Of a DNA stretch of 64,000 bases, positions 47,819-59,015 are shown in pieces; within the stretch, counting starts at the first letter, position 1, and each line of letters opens with the position of its first letter. A program made the position numbers and the translations under genes. Below the pieces are notes generated by a model that saw only the letters and a program-made list of their open reading frames with translations, did not search any database and was not told where the DNA came from. Origin of the DNA: Macrotis lagotis (taxonomy: Eukaryota > Chordata > Mammalia > Peramelemorphia > Peramelidae); assembly GCF_037893015.1 (NCBI RefSeq), contig NC_133666.1, forward strand, positions 226,052,996 through 226,116,995, read 5' to 3'.

Positions 47819-48768
47819 GAATTCACATACTTTACTCCTTGGAATATATTATGTGAAGAAGTGACAACAATGCACTTTGGAATATAAATTCAGCATAAAG
47901 TGAAAGATCTGATTTAAATTAAAAAAATCTTTAAAGTGCTTGACACAATGGCTTTCTTTTTTTAATTCTTTTATTCTTAATTTATAGAATAAAACAAGAA
48001 TTTCTATAATCTGCACATCTACTATGTACAACTTACTATTCCTTTTGATATATAAAAGTGATTTTTAAATTAGATTTGTCAGGGAAGATTATAAAAGAAT
48101 GGGAAAGTTCATCTACCCAATAGCACAATTTTATATACTAGTCATTCAAAATTGGAAGAGACCCTAAAGGTTCTCTAGTTCAACCTACTCATTGCACTAT
48201 TATTGTCTAGAATTAATTAAGTTGAAGTTGTATTAAAAGTTTCAGTATTGTAACTCGATTTGTTTCCTTGTTAAAAGAAACTCTAAAATAAAATGTTGAC
48301 CATTTGGTGTATTGGGAGACTTAAGTACTTCTTGGGGGAAGTTGTACTTTATACCACCAGTCAGGGAAGGGAATGGATCAGAAAAAAAGACAGGGAAGAC
48401 CATTAAATAAACATAATTAGATATCTTCAAAGAATCTGGATACTTAAGACTGTACATTTGTCTCCCACTTGAGGATTTACAACAAAAAGAAAGAATGTAA
48501 AAAAAAGTTAGAGTAGGAGAATTTGGATTTTTTTTTGGTGGGGGAATGAAAAAGGAAGAGAATGAGGAAATGACAATGATAATTATTGCCATTACTTATT
48601 TTCATTCTTAATTTCTGCTGAATTATATCATCAAAAATCATGTACAAGAAGAAATGTGATGCTTCCAGGCCACAGGTTTATTTTCTCAACTCCTTGACAC
48701 ATTTATTAAAGCAGTCTGTACCTGGCTGACCCTTTCTTTGATGGAATTAGATGGAAGAAGAAGGCAAA
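47819..48768. other. Unclassified interval
   Basis: A short CR1/MIR-type scrap lies at 48145-48200 ('attggaagagaccctaaagg'). The minus-strand frame at 48242-48592 (116 codons) has no recognisable domain and I treat it as chance. Confidence 0.5.
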
Positions 48769-48830
48769 AAATAGGCAAGTTTTTACAGATGGTTCTTTTT
48801 TTTGAAAGGAAATAGGCACATTTTTTATAT

Positions 48831-48850
<20 letters not shown>
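48769..48850. repeat. Two tandem ~41-bp copies left of the retrocopy
   Basis: Copy 1 (48769-48809) and copy 2 (48810-48850) both start 'aaataggca' and continue with a T-run, then 'agatgg' or 'atatgg', then a T/C-rich part. A third copy starts at 49836, just right of the ABHD12-derived sequence. They are imperfect. Confidence 0.7.
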
Positions 48851-49832
<982 letters not shown>

Positions 49833-49835
49833 AAG

Positions 49836-49878
49836 AAATAGGCAAGTTTTTATAGATGTTTTCCTTCTTTTTCAAAGG
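49836..49878. repeat. Third copy of the ~41-bp flank repeat
   Basis: 'aaataggcaagttttta' here is identical to copy 1 at 48769. After one difference the likeness continues through 'agatg' and a T/C-rich part to 'aaaggaaa'. Confidence 0.75.
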
Positions 49879-50091
49879 AAAATATTCTTATGTATTATTT
49901 AAAATGCATCTTTTAAAAAGAAGTTTGCTACCTCTTCCTTCTCCAATGCAACAAAAATTATCCCAATTAAAAACACACGTAGTCTCACAAAAAGGTTTTC
50001 CCTTTAGCCATCCAAATCATTCTGGTTTTTAAGTTCATCACTTCTCTGTCAGAAAGTGGAACATTTTTTACAACAGAGGGCATCTTCCCAA

Positions 50092-50176
<85 letters not shown>

Positions 50177-50600
50177 ACTTTATTCAGCATTGTCCTGCTT
50201 ATCAGCATCAGACAAGACATTAAACATCAAAATATATGCTCACCAAGGGTTTTTGCTTTTGTCTGGAGGATATCTCAGTCTCATTTCCTTGACTATTTTC
50301 TTTTTGTATGGAGGAAGGGTAATAATGCTATCTGTAAAAAGGTTTTAAGGCCTCCTCACCTGGGGCTGACATATAGTTCTTGAATATGGCCTTCACTTAT
50401 TAAGCTCAGTTTTTGTTCTTTAATTTTAGGGAAATTGAATATGGCTAAGTTATGTGAGATTTGAGAACTAAGAAGAGAAATTATGTGGTTTTTTTAATCA
50501 ACTTCCATTGTTTCAATTATAATCTATAAGCAGAGGATTCAAATGAACTTTTTTCATTTATTCAGAATTAATTTGGGTACAAGAATTATATGCCAGGTAC
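49879..50600. other. Unclassified interval with (TA)n array
   Basis: Contains the dinucleotide array at 50092-50172. Otherwise no repeat or exon is recognised. Confidence 0.5.
50092..50172. repeat. (TA)n microsatellite
   Basis: About 80 bases of alternating T and A with one G at 50108. The Tyr/Ile open frame over it (50106-50348) is a shadow. Confidence 0.97.
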
Positions 50601-50604
50601 GACA

Positions 50605-50870
50605 TATTTTTTGTTTGCTCATTTAGGTTCTATCCAACTCTTTGTGACCCCATTTGGAGTTTTCTTGGGTAAGATACTTAAGTGTTTTGCAGTTCCCTTC
50701 TCCAACTCATTTTTTTAAAGAACAAATTCGGAACTGAGGCAAATAGGGTTAAGTGCCTTATCCAAGGTCACACAGCTAGTAAAGGGCTGAGACCATATTT
50801 GAACTCTAGAACATGAATCTTCCTGATTTCAGGACTGTCACTCTATCCACTACAGCACTTAACAGCTTTG
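50605..50870 (-). mobile_element. RTE-tailed SINE
   Basis: Reverse complement: tail 'ctttgtgaccccatttggag' and 'gttttcttgggtaagatact', core 'ccaaggtcacacagctagta', head 'ctctatccactacagcac'. Full length. Confidence 0.9.
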
Positions 50871-50929
50871 ATATTATGCTAAGATATAGTCATTGATGAC
50901 ATTTTCATTTCTCATTTCTTTTCTAATTC

Positions 50930-51490
50930 TAGTTCCTCATCACCAGGTGTTCACAAAATATCTCTCTCTGAATGTTCTATAGGCATCTGAAACTCAGCAA
51001 ATCTGTCTCTTCTTAACTATACAATTTCTGTCAAAGTTATCACTGATTCCAATGACTTAGGTTTATGAACTTGGAGCTTCTCCATATGTCAAACAAGTTG
51101 CAATAACAATCTCATCAAATTTATTTTCACAAAATATCTCACATACTTCCTTTCCTTAAAAATCACCACCCTAATTCAGACCTTCTTTATCTCTTACCTA
51201 AATTCTTTCAAAAACCCTCCAAAACAAATTCCTTATGTATTCCTCTTTTCTCTTCATCCTTCAAATAACTAGTGGAGATATCTAAAGCATAATTCTGACC
51301 ATGTCTTCCATATGCTCAAAAAACTTGAATGGTTTCCTATTGCCTGAATGATCTAAAAGCAACCTCTCTTTAGTCTTTAAAGCTCTGCACAGTCTAACTC
51401 CATCCCAGCATTTTAGGCTGACTTACTGTTGCACTCCACATCATAAGTTGTTTCTGCTAAACTGGTTTACTTGTTCTTTACACAGGACTT
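50930..51490 (+). repeat. L2 LINE 3' coding region
   Basis: The order 'tctataggcatctgaaactc', 'ttcagaccttctttatctct', 'taattctgaccatgtcttcc', 'gaatggtttcctattgcctg' and 'aaagctctgcacagtctaac' is the L2 terminal coding order in sense. It is one of the longer L2 pieces here. Confidence 0.75.
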
Positions 51491-52460
51491 ATTTCACTCT
51501 ATTTGCTCATCAACTAGCTGTCCATCGAGAACAGTCGTTTTGCATAGTTGAAAAGTGAAAATCAAGGGGGTTCCTTGCTTTTTGCATAAAAATAATTATG
51601 GGAGTAGACCTTATATTTCCAATTTCTTAACTCTCAGTGGCAGTTCATATAGAAGAAATGGCAACTCCTGGAAGAGCTCTTCTTTCCAGTGACCTGCAAA
51701 TTATTGATCTGCTTCACCAGTGAGGTATTTATCTAGCAATCAATACAGTGGAAAAGATTCTTGAAACAAACAATTCAGCCAAACTGAGGCCTACTTTACA
51801 TACTATTCAGAAACATAGCCTTCATGTAAAATCATTAAAAGAAAAAAATTCATTATTCAATATACTCTTACAGGCTACCACAGTGTATATCCATCAGGAC
51901 ATATTTCCTTTTCTAAGGAATAATTTTGTGAGTTCATTTGGAGAAAGTGAAATCTTTTGTTTCTCCTTGAGGTTGTCTACCGACAATAATTATTTATCTC
52001 TAATTGGTCTATAGGAGGTCAGTAGAAGTAGTTGAAAAATTTCAGATTTCAATTCAGTGGTTAAATAATAGCTCATTCTCTTTACTTACAGTGATATTAT
52101 GAAAATGTCTGAATTAGACCCACTACATTTTCCCCATTTTTTCCCCTGGGGAGTTCCAGCCCATTAATAAGGAACAAACCACAGTGGATGAGTATGCTGG
52201 CATTAGAAATTATTTTTCCCTTTCCATATCCTTCTTGGATTTCTCCACTTCCAGATCCTTGTTTCTGGATCTGAAACAATGTTCCTATTCTCCTTTCAAA
52301 AGCATCTCATAGATTTTGTAGGTTCTTTCATTGTTCCCCTCAGTTCTCGTAAAAGAAAGTCCTAAAGGAACTGAAATAAACCTAAATCCTTGATTGCTTT
52401 ATGGTTAAATAACTGCCTCTTTGTTTTTACAAAAATGATTTTTTTTGTATTTTTCCATTT
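51491..52460. other. Unclassified interval
   Basis: No repeat or exon recognised. The frames at 51748-52014 and 52097-52279 lack recognisable features. Confidence 0.5.
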
Positions 52461-52464
52461 ATAT

Positions 52465-52547
52465 CAATTTAACAAGCATTTATGGAGCCTATTTCATGTT
52501 CAAGGTTTTCTGTTAGGTGCTAGGAATTCAAAGACAGACAGAAACAT

Positions 52548-52614
<67 letters not shown>
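52465..52614. repeat. L2 scrap followed by (GA)n array
   Basis: 52465-52545 reads 'acaagcatttatggagccta' and 'ttaggtgctaggaattcaaa', an antisense L2 terminus. The GA array at 52552-52614 follows directly. An Arg/Glu-repeat frame (52390-52734) is a shadow. Confidence 0.85.
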
Positions 52615-52619
<5 letters not shown>

Positions 52620-53055
52620 CATTGACCTCAGAGAGAACAAAAGTTTCAAATTATTAAGTGGAAGTGAGTTTGAGTCATGTAGGATAATGGTAATATTTCA
52701 TTTAAAAGTGCAGAAAAAGGAGTTAGAATATTGACTTTGGTGGTCAATAGTAAATCAATTTGTCTAGAAGAGAGGTTCACATATTTGTGTCATATCCTCC
52801 CTGAATTCTGGTAAAACTATGGACCTCTTTTCAAATGTTTTTTGTAATAACTGAAGGCAATATTAGACTTCAATTAGATTAGTGAAAATAAAAGATGTAT
52901 TTTGTTCACCTAAATTGATGGACCCTCTGAAATCTATTATTGAGCATCCATTTACAATTTATCAGCTCAGGATCTTAAGAGTAAATGTTTAATGACCTGT
53001 TTTCTGAAAATGCAAAATCCACTGTTAAAAAAAAAGCTACATTTATAACACTTCG
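52615..53055. other. Unclassified interval
   Basis: No gene or named repeat recognised. Confidence 0.5.
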
Positions 53056-53057
53056 TC

Positions 53058-53245
53058 CATCACTTTCTTTTCTTTTCTTTTTTTTAGTTTTTTTTTGCAA
53101 GACAAATGGGGTTAAAGTGACTTGCCCAAGGCCACACAGCTAGGTAATTACTAAGTTTCTGAGATCAGACTTGAACTCAGGTACTCCTGACTCCAGGCCT
53201 GGTGCTCTATCCACTGTGCCACCTAGCCACCCCCAGCACTTTCTT
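53058..53245 (-). mobile_element. CORE-SINE with 12-bp target duplication
   Basis: SINE in reverse complement (about 53070-53233), from 'tttttttgcaagacaaatgg' to 'gccacctagccaccc'. Flanks CATCACTTTCTT (53058-53069) and CAGCACTTTCTT (53234-53245) differ at one base. A T/C-rich tail follows the left flank. Confidence 0.92.
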
Positions 53246-53875
53246 AAATCTAGATAATCAACAAAATAATAAAGCACTTTCTGATTTATTGTGTTTGTCA
53301 ATATCTGAATTGCAGGACTCACACAGAAAATTGAACAAATGACTCACCAGAAAATAATAATATAAGTGCACCATTACATACCTAGGGAAAAAATCCCTGA
53401 TCTAGAGCTTGTGGAGTAAAATAAATCGGATTGCAAAGATAGGTCACAGTTAGATTATGGAAAGTTTTAAAAGGGATGGATATTTGTAGCAGGAAAACAA
53501 AAGCAAACAAGAAATACAAGTCCAAACATAACAAATGTATTCAATTTTCTAATAGGTATATGTGACACCATGAAGTATAATGGGAAGAGAGGGTTCTCAA
53601 TCTGAGTGCAGCCCTATTCTGACACCTATAGCCCAGGTGCCTCTGGTTAAGTTATTTAAGTTATCAATGCTTTTGCAACTCTTGTTGATTCTACATTTTT
53701 GAAATGTCCAATAAAGTGGTAGTGGGAGAGCATATCCTTATAGTTGTTTAAATGAAAGAATTTATTATTCCTGTCTTTATCCTTATCTAGTCTCTTATGT
53801 TGATCTTTAATGAGTATAAAGGGGGGTAACATGTATAAAAATACCAAGGCTTTTCATATATGAACTGTACAAAAT
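53246..53875. other. Unclassified interval with MIR-like piece
   Basis: A diverged MIR-type SINE in sense is likely at 53565-53680 ('aatctgagtgcagccctatt', 'ctggttaagttatttaag'). The rest is unassigned. Confidence 0.45.
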
Positions 53876-54124
53876 TCTGACACAGATTTTTTTAAATTTA
53901 AATTTATTTTTTATTAAAGATATTATTTCAGTTTTACATTTTCCTCCCCACAGAACGCACTCTGTCAGTCTTTACTTTGTTTCCATGTTGTACCTTGATC
54001 CAAATTGGGTGTGATGAAAGAGAAATCATATCCTTAAGGAGAAGTCTAAGAGGTAACAAGATCAGACAATAAGGTATCTTTTTTTTCTAAATTAAAAGGG
54101 AATAGTCCTCTGACACAGATTTTT
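53876..54124 (-). mobile_element. Short 5'-truncated L1 3' end with 16-bp target duplication
   Basis: The plus strand 53892-54108 reads the reverse complement of a marsupial L1 3' UTR ('ctgtcagtctttactttgtt', 'gatccaaattgggtgtgatg'), with its T-rich end on the left. Perfect 16-bp repeats TCTGACACAGATTTTT lie at 53876-53891 and 54109-54124. Only about 217 bases were inserted. Confidence 0.92.
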
Positions 54125-54242
54125 AAGCAAAATTTCAAAAGAAAATTATAAGGAAAATTATAATCAAGTAATGTGCTAGTTTGTCTTTTTTCCATCGAGA
54201 CAATGATTGGTTCATTGATCAATACCAAATAAAATTGGGCTT

Positions 54243-54330
54243 TGAGGTTTAATGGATAAAGTACTTGTCTGGGAGTTGAAATGACTTGGATTCAAATTCC
54301 TATCTCTCATCCACATTACCTCAAATCCTT
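54243..54330 (+). repeat. SINE head fragment
   Basis: 'ggtttaatggataaagtact' and 'tgacttggattcaaattcct' match a tRNA-like SINE head in sense. The core and tail are missing or too diverged. Confidence 0.5.
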
Positions 54331-54389
54331 CTCTTTATTCCATTTTTTTAATCAAAGCACATTTATTCTTGCTCTACATCTTATACTTT

Positions 54390-55275
54390 TTTAATGTTTC
54401 ATGATTTATTTATTTATTTTTACATTACTACAATAATCTTGTTGTGAAAGTGAACATATACCCCCCTCCCATCAAAGTTAGAGAAACCTCAAGAAAAATA
54501 AAATGAGAGGGAAAAATGTGTACTTCAGTCTGTGCTCAGATACCATTGACTCTGTCTCTTGGATGGGTATATTTTGGTCCTCCTTTGGACTAAAGTTATT
54601 TTCTATAGTCAGATTCTTTTTATTCTATTGCTTTCTCATTTTCCCAGTCTATGATCTGATTTTGACACAGTTCCAAAACTTTGGGGGTTTTGGGACATCC
54701 CCTCCAGGGACCTTAATTTCTTCAAGGTCTTATGAGAGGCTCTGACTGCTCTCCTGACCTGCGCTCTAGTCTGTGGATGACCACAAACACTCCCCTCTGC
54801 CCTGGAGCTGTGAGGAGGGTCCCTACTTCTCTATGGTACTATAGGGGCCCAGACTGAGACCTGGATTTGAGTATGGGTGGGTCTACCTCCAGATCTGTTC
54901 TGGTCTGGGCTCCATGCTCACAGAGTGTGGCAGAGATTTCCCCTCTAATCTTCCAAATTGTCTTTGGTGATTTCTATGCTGAGAGATCTGAAAACCACTC
55001 CCATTGCCACAGACCCTGGGGTCCCTAGGAACCCAGGCACCAACTGACAATTCTGGAAGGGTGGAGTTGGTTTGATCCATGCTCTGTGGCTCTTTCTAAC
55101 CCCAGTCCCAGTGAATAGACCTTTCCCACAGATCTTCCAAGTTGTCTTATTTTGGAAAATTGTTTCACCCAGTCTTTTTGTGGGTTCTGTCACTCTAGAA
55201 TATGGTTAGAATCATAATTTTATAGTATTTATGGAATTTCTGCCTCTATGCCATCATATTAGCTCCACCCCTCTC
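54390..55275 (-). mobile_element. Half-L1 remnant lacking most of ORF1
   Basis: The left part (54390-54600) is the same 3' end as 6650-6850 ('cttcagtctgtgctcagata', compare 'ttcaatctgtcttctgaata'). From about 54560 it passes directly into GC-rich 5' region text ('cattttcccagtctatgatc', compare 8655-8680) and ends at the L1 5' start, the complement of 'gtggagctaatatgatggca', near 55265. The ORF1 body is missing. Minus-strand frames at 54883-55193 lie in the 5' region and are not recognised genes. Confidence 0.6.
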
Positions 55276-55309
55276 AACTTCCCTCTTTAGAACATTGAAG
55301 ATTGGAAAA

Positions 55310-55535
55310 CCTGTAACTGGATAGCTAGGTGACTCAATGGATAGAACCCTGGACTTATAGTCAAGACCTGAGTTTAAATATGACCTCAAATACTTAATAG
55401 CCCTATTCTGGGCAAGTCACTTAATCTTGTTTTACCTCAGTTTTGGATATAGCAAAACTTCCTTAGTATCTTTGTTAAGAAAATCCCAAATGAAGTCATG
55501 AAGCGTCAGACCAACTGAAATGACTAAACAATAGC
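55310..55535 (+). mobile_element. RTE-tailed SINE
   Basis: Head 'tagctaggtgactcaatgga', core 'ctgggcaagtcacttaatct' and tail 'aatgaagtcatgaagcgtca' then 'actgaaatgactaaacaa' in sense. Full length. Confidence 0.88.
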
Positions 55536-55569
55536 AAAATTCTTATAATTGGTAACTCATATACTTGTG

Positions 55570-56480
55570 AGTTCAAAATGAGATAATGTACAGAAGTTAC
55601 TTTGGATATGAACAGGCATTTCTCCAACGAAGAGATCAAAGCAAATTATAGTCATATGAAAAAATACTCTAAGTCATCATTGATTAGAGAAATGCATATG
55701 AAAGCAACCTTATGATATCAATTTATATCTATGATTGTCTAAAAGGATTGAAGTGGGAAAGCAACAAATACTGGAGTAAATGTGGGAAAAATGAGTCACT
55801 AATTCATTGCTGGTGAATTGTAAGCTGATCTAACCATTTTGGAGAGCAATCTGGACTTATGTACAATTATTAAACTATTTATACCCTTTGATCTAGCAAT
55901 ACTGCTACTAGATCTATTTCCACAGATATTTAGGGGAAAAGGAAAAGAACTTTTGTATTCTAAAATATTTCTAGTTACTCCTTTTGAGATGGAAAAGAAT
56001 TGGAAATGTAGGTATGTCCATCATATGGGAATGGTTGAAAAATTTGTAGTATATGATTATGATGCAAGGCTACTATGCTATAAGAAATAAGTTCAAAAAA
56101 AGAAATGATAAGCTCAGTGATCTTAGAAAAGCATGGAAAAATTTCCATGAAATATTTGAATTAAATGACCAGAACAAGAGAACATTATAAAAAGTAATAG
56201 CAATAATATTATAAGAATTATTTTGAGTGAATAAATAATTTTGATTATTATAAATACTCAAATTAGCTATAAAGGAAGAAAGATGCTATCTACATCCAGA
56301 GAAAGAACTGATAAATAATAGTATATAGAATAATTTACTTATGTGTGTATGTGTAGCTAATGTTATATACCTTTAGGATAGAAGAGTAGGGAAGAAAAAA
56401 ACAAATTTAAATGATTTATTATTTATATAAAGGAACTACCAAATTGTACATAATTTAATTTGTAGTTTTAAGTACAATCA
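55570..56480 (+). mobile_element. 5'-truncated L1 3' end
   Basis: From about 55605, 'tatgaacaggcatttctcca' starts the ORF2 C-terminal region (MNRQFS...MKKYSK). 'ttggagagcaatctggactt', 'ttgatctagcaatactgcta' and the 3' noncoding tail follow. The open stretch 55839-56090 is ORF2 text with breaks. Confidence 0.82.
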
Positions 56481-56920
56481 TATTCTATTATACTTTAATA
56501 TAGAAGTACTTGCTTTATTCCATAAATTAAAAAGGAACAAAAAGAAAATTTAAAAAAGAAAATTACTTTGCTAATTTTAAAATATTTCATAAGTAATAGT
56601 TATTTCAGTAATTACTAATATCTATGTGACTATTTTGGTTAGTTTTGTCGTGTTGAGTAATTTTGCTTTTTTGACTGGTTCTATCCTTTTGTTCATAGTA
56701 GAATTTTTATAGCTGTTGCTTAGGTTGATATATCTGATATTTTCTTTTTTTGTAGTCTCATGATATATTAACTTGGATTCCCCCATAGTGTAATTTAGGA
56801 AGGGACTTTCTTAAAACTGAATATTTCCTGTTTAAGTCCTAGTAAACATGAAGTTTATTTAGAATAATTTTATTAAAAAAGATGATTACCCTTTAGAAGA
56901 GTCACTCTCTTCATCCCTTC
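56481..56920. other. Unclassified interval
   Basis: AT-rich, no recognised element or exon. Confidence 0.5.
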
Positions 56921-56924
56921 AAGT

Positions 56925-57110
56925 TATATAACACAGTGGATTTAAAATCAAAGGGTCAGCACTCAAATCCTGATTTCTACTTGCTAACCATGAGACCAAC
57001 CCATATTTTGATGATATGACAGTGAGGACCTTTTTCTATAGTCAGAACAAGTGTTAGAATTAATAGGATTAAATGATTCAATGTACATGTAAAGTTCTTT
57101 TATCGTGAAG
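56925..57110 (+). repeat. MIR-type SINE, diverged
   Basis: 'tataacacagtggatttaaa', 'agcactcaaatcctgatttc' and 'ggattaaatgattcaatgta' follow the sense MIR order, with part of the core lost. Confidence 0.55.
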
Positions 57111-57189
57111 TTTTTAAAAGTAGAAAAATAAACAGTAACTATGAATATGAATTGTTATTTGACCTTAATGGTTTTTTATACATACATAC

Positions 57190-57239
57190 ATATATATATA
57201 TGTGTATATATATATATATATATACACATATATATATAT
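57190..57239. repeat. Perfect 50-bp palindrome
   Basis: Alternating purine-pyrimidine sequence that is its own reverse complement, centred at 57214/57215. Matching GTG and CAC steps at 57202-57204 and 57225-57227 break the TA monotony symmetrically. Confidence 0.95.
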
Positions 57240-57241
57240 AG

Positions 57242-57768
57242 TGCTCAAGAACAAGTACAACTGGCATGAAAGTTTTCAGGATACTCATCCACCTTTGGTG
57301 CCTACCAGTCACTAAATTTTCACTTATGTCTCCAAGAAATTTTTGTATGCTCAGCAGTCACATTCTAGTAAAACCCTCTTGGCATATGGGATAAACCATG
57401 TTGAGGGTAATCAACTAACTTCAAACCTGTCTGTGAATTAGGGAATGCTGACTCAAGCACAGTAGAATTACCCCTGGCAGAATGAAGCAAATAGAACAAT
57501 TTGCTGCAATGGCATGAAGGCAGTTGAAATCTTCATACTGTGTAGCTTAGAACTTAATCAAGTATCAAAGATGCCAACATGAAACACTATATCCCATTAC
57601 CACTCATCCCGATTTGTTTTGCCACTCTTCCTCAATGATTCTGAAAAAGAGAGGCTTATGGCTATGGAAATCTGGCTCACTTAAATCCAATTCACTTATA
57701 AGTCAAGCCATTAGCCTGTGATGTCATTGATTCTCTTCAAAAAGCAAGGATGAACAACAGTTGATTTT
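57242..57768 (+). repeat. Unnamed marsupial retroelement, 3' part
   Basis: The last 180 bases ('gttttgccactcttcctcaa', 'gagaggcttatggctatgga', 'taaatccaattcacttataa', 'gtgatgtcattgattctctt') match an interspersed element I remember from marsupials with an AAC-rich tail. The 3' terminal motif is shared with 155-190. Upstream of 57550 the assignment is weak. Confidence 0.45.
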
Positions 57769-58685
57769 GTGCTTATATAAAGGGAGAGAGAGCAAAAGAC
57801 AGTCAGACAGACAGAATTAGCTAGTGGTGTTTCTTTTCCTCACCTCAGTTAGTCCTAGTTAGTCCACATTCACACAATTTTTTAAATTAAGCACCCATCT
57901 GATAGGAAAGGAAAATGCAATCAGAGTTCAATGGAAAAGAAAATCCAAAAATGTTTAGAATAATTTCTGTTTTTAAACCCCAAATTTCTTGCCACTTTTT
58001 TTGTGCCCTGTTATCCCCATCCTTCAATTAGGTCACCTCAGACCATTTAACCCAACCCTGGAATCCAAGCTCATCTGCATCAGAATGATGTTACCTATTG
58101 TGGGATGTGGAATGGAGAAAGAATTTGGATGGGTCAGAGCCCACAGACTTGAAAAATGAAACCCAGCCAAAACACCGGGGCTAACACCCTGCTCTTGCTA
58201 AGAAAATGCCAAGGGATCTTTTCGCAAGAGTAACTCGCAGATTGCAGCACAGTTACCTTAACAGGCTCCTGATGTGCTGTATCACACCACATTTAAATTT
58301 CCATCTGTGGTGTCTGGAACTACTGTTTTTACTGTGAAAATGTTTGTGCTGGAGTAAGTGTACAGGATTTCAAAGACCATGGAATGAACCTCCTTTAGGA
58401 GGACAAACAACTGGATATAAAAAACTTGTAAATAAATAAACCGTGACTATCATCTTTTAGCCAAGGAAGAAAATTAATGCACACAAAAATATTCATAGAA
58501 GATGAGAAACTTTAAAGGAAGTAACAGTTCCTATTTCGTGTGGAGTAAAGTTTCAATCTTGAAAAGACAAGGGTGACCTTCTGCCTTTGACTGTGGATCC
58601 TGCAGATATATTATTTTTTGAGAATGATTCTCAACTCATTAATGACATATGTTTCCCAAAATATTACTTGACAAATTATTCTTTA
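57769..58685. other. Unclassified, fairly complex interval
   Basis: 58020-58400 has higher sequence complexity and GC than its surroundings and no recognised repeat. I see no open frame of note. It might be conserved noncoding DNA or an old repeat. Confidence 0.45.
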
Positions 58686-58689
58686 TAGA

Positions 58690-58730
58690 CAGATAGATGA
58701 TGAATAAATGAATAGTTAGATAGATAGATA
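58690..58730. repeat. (GATA)n-like microsatellite
   Basis: Imperfect GATA steps with GAAT variants ending in 'gatagatagatatgtgtg'. Confidence 0.85.
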
Positions 58731-58894
58731 TGTGTGTTTGCCTATATAATATCTGACTAAATTTCTTGGTATCTTTTTATTCTTGAGAGAGGATGGGTAA
58801 TCTCAAAATGACAGTAGAGTTCTTCAAGATGACTGGATGAAAAATGCAAAGTGCATTGACTTAAATGATGTTGACCCAATCATCCTATATACAA

Positions 58895-59015
58895 ATATTT
58901 AGAATTCAAGGGGACCTGACATGCCAGCTAGTCTACTCTTTTTCCTTATCAGATGAGGAAACAGGTTAAATAAATTTCCCCTGGTCTGAGAGGGAATTTG
59001 ACCTATCACTGGCCT
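58895..59015 (-). repeat. MIR/CR1-type ancient fragment
   Basis: 'tagaattcaaggggacctga', 'cagatgaggaaacaggttaa' and 'aatttcccctggtctgagag' match the conserved stretch of old mammalian SINE/LINE 3' ends. Heavily diverged. Confidence 0.5.

Noticed and set aside
48242-48592. 116-codon minus-strand frame upstream of the ABHD12 copy
   Set aside because: Low-complexity start, no recognisable motif, and no splice or promoter context.
50106-50348. Plus-strand frame starting with a Tyr-Ile repeat
   Set aside because: It is the (TA)n array in translation.
52390-52734. Plus-strand frame with a long Arg-Glu repeat
   Set aside because: The repeat is the (GA)n microsatellite read in frame. The rest has no coding character.
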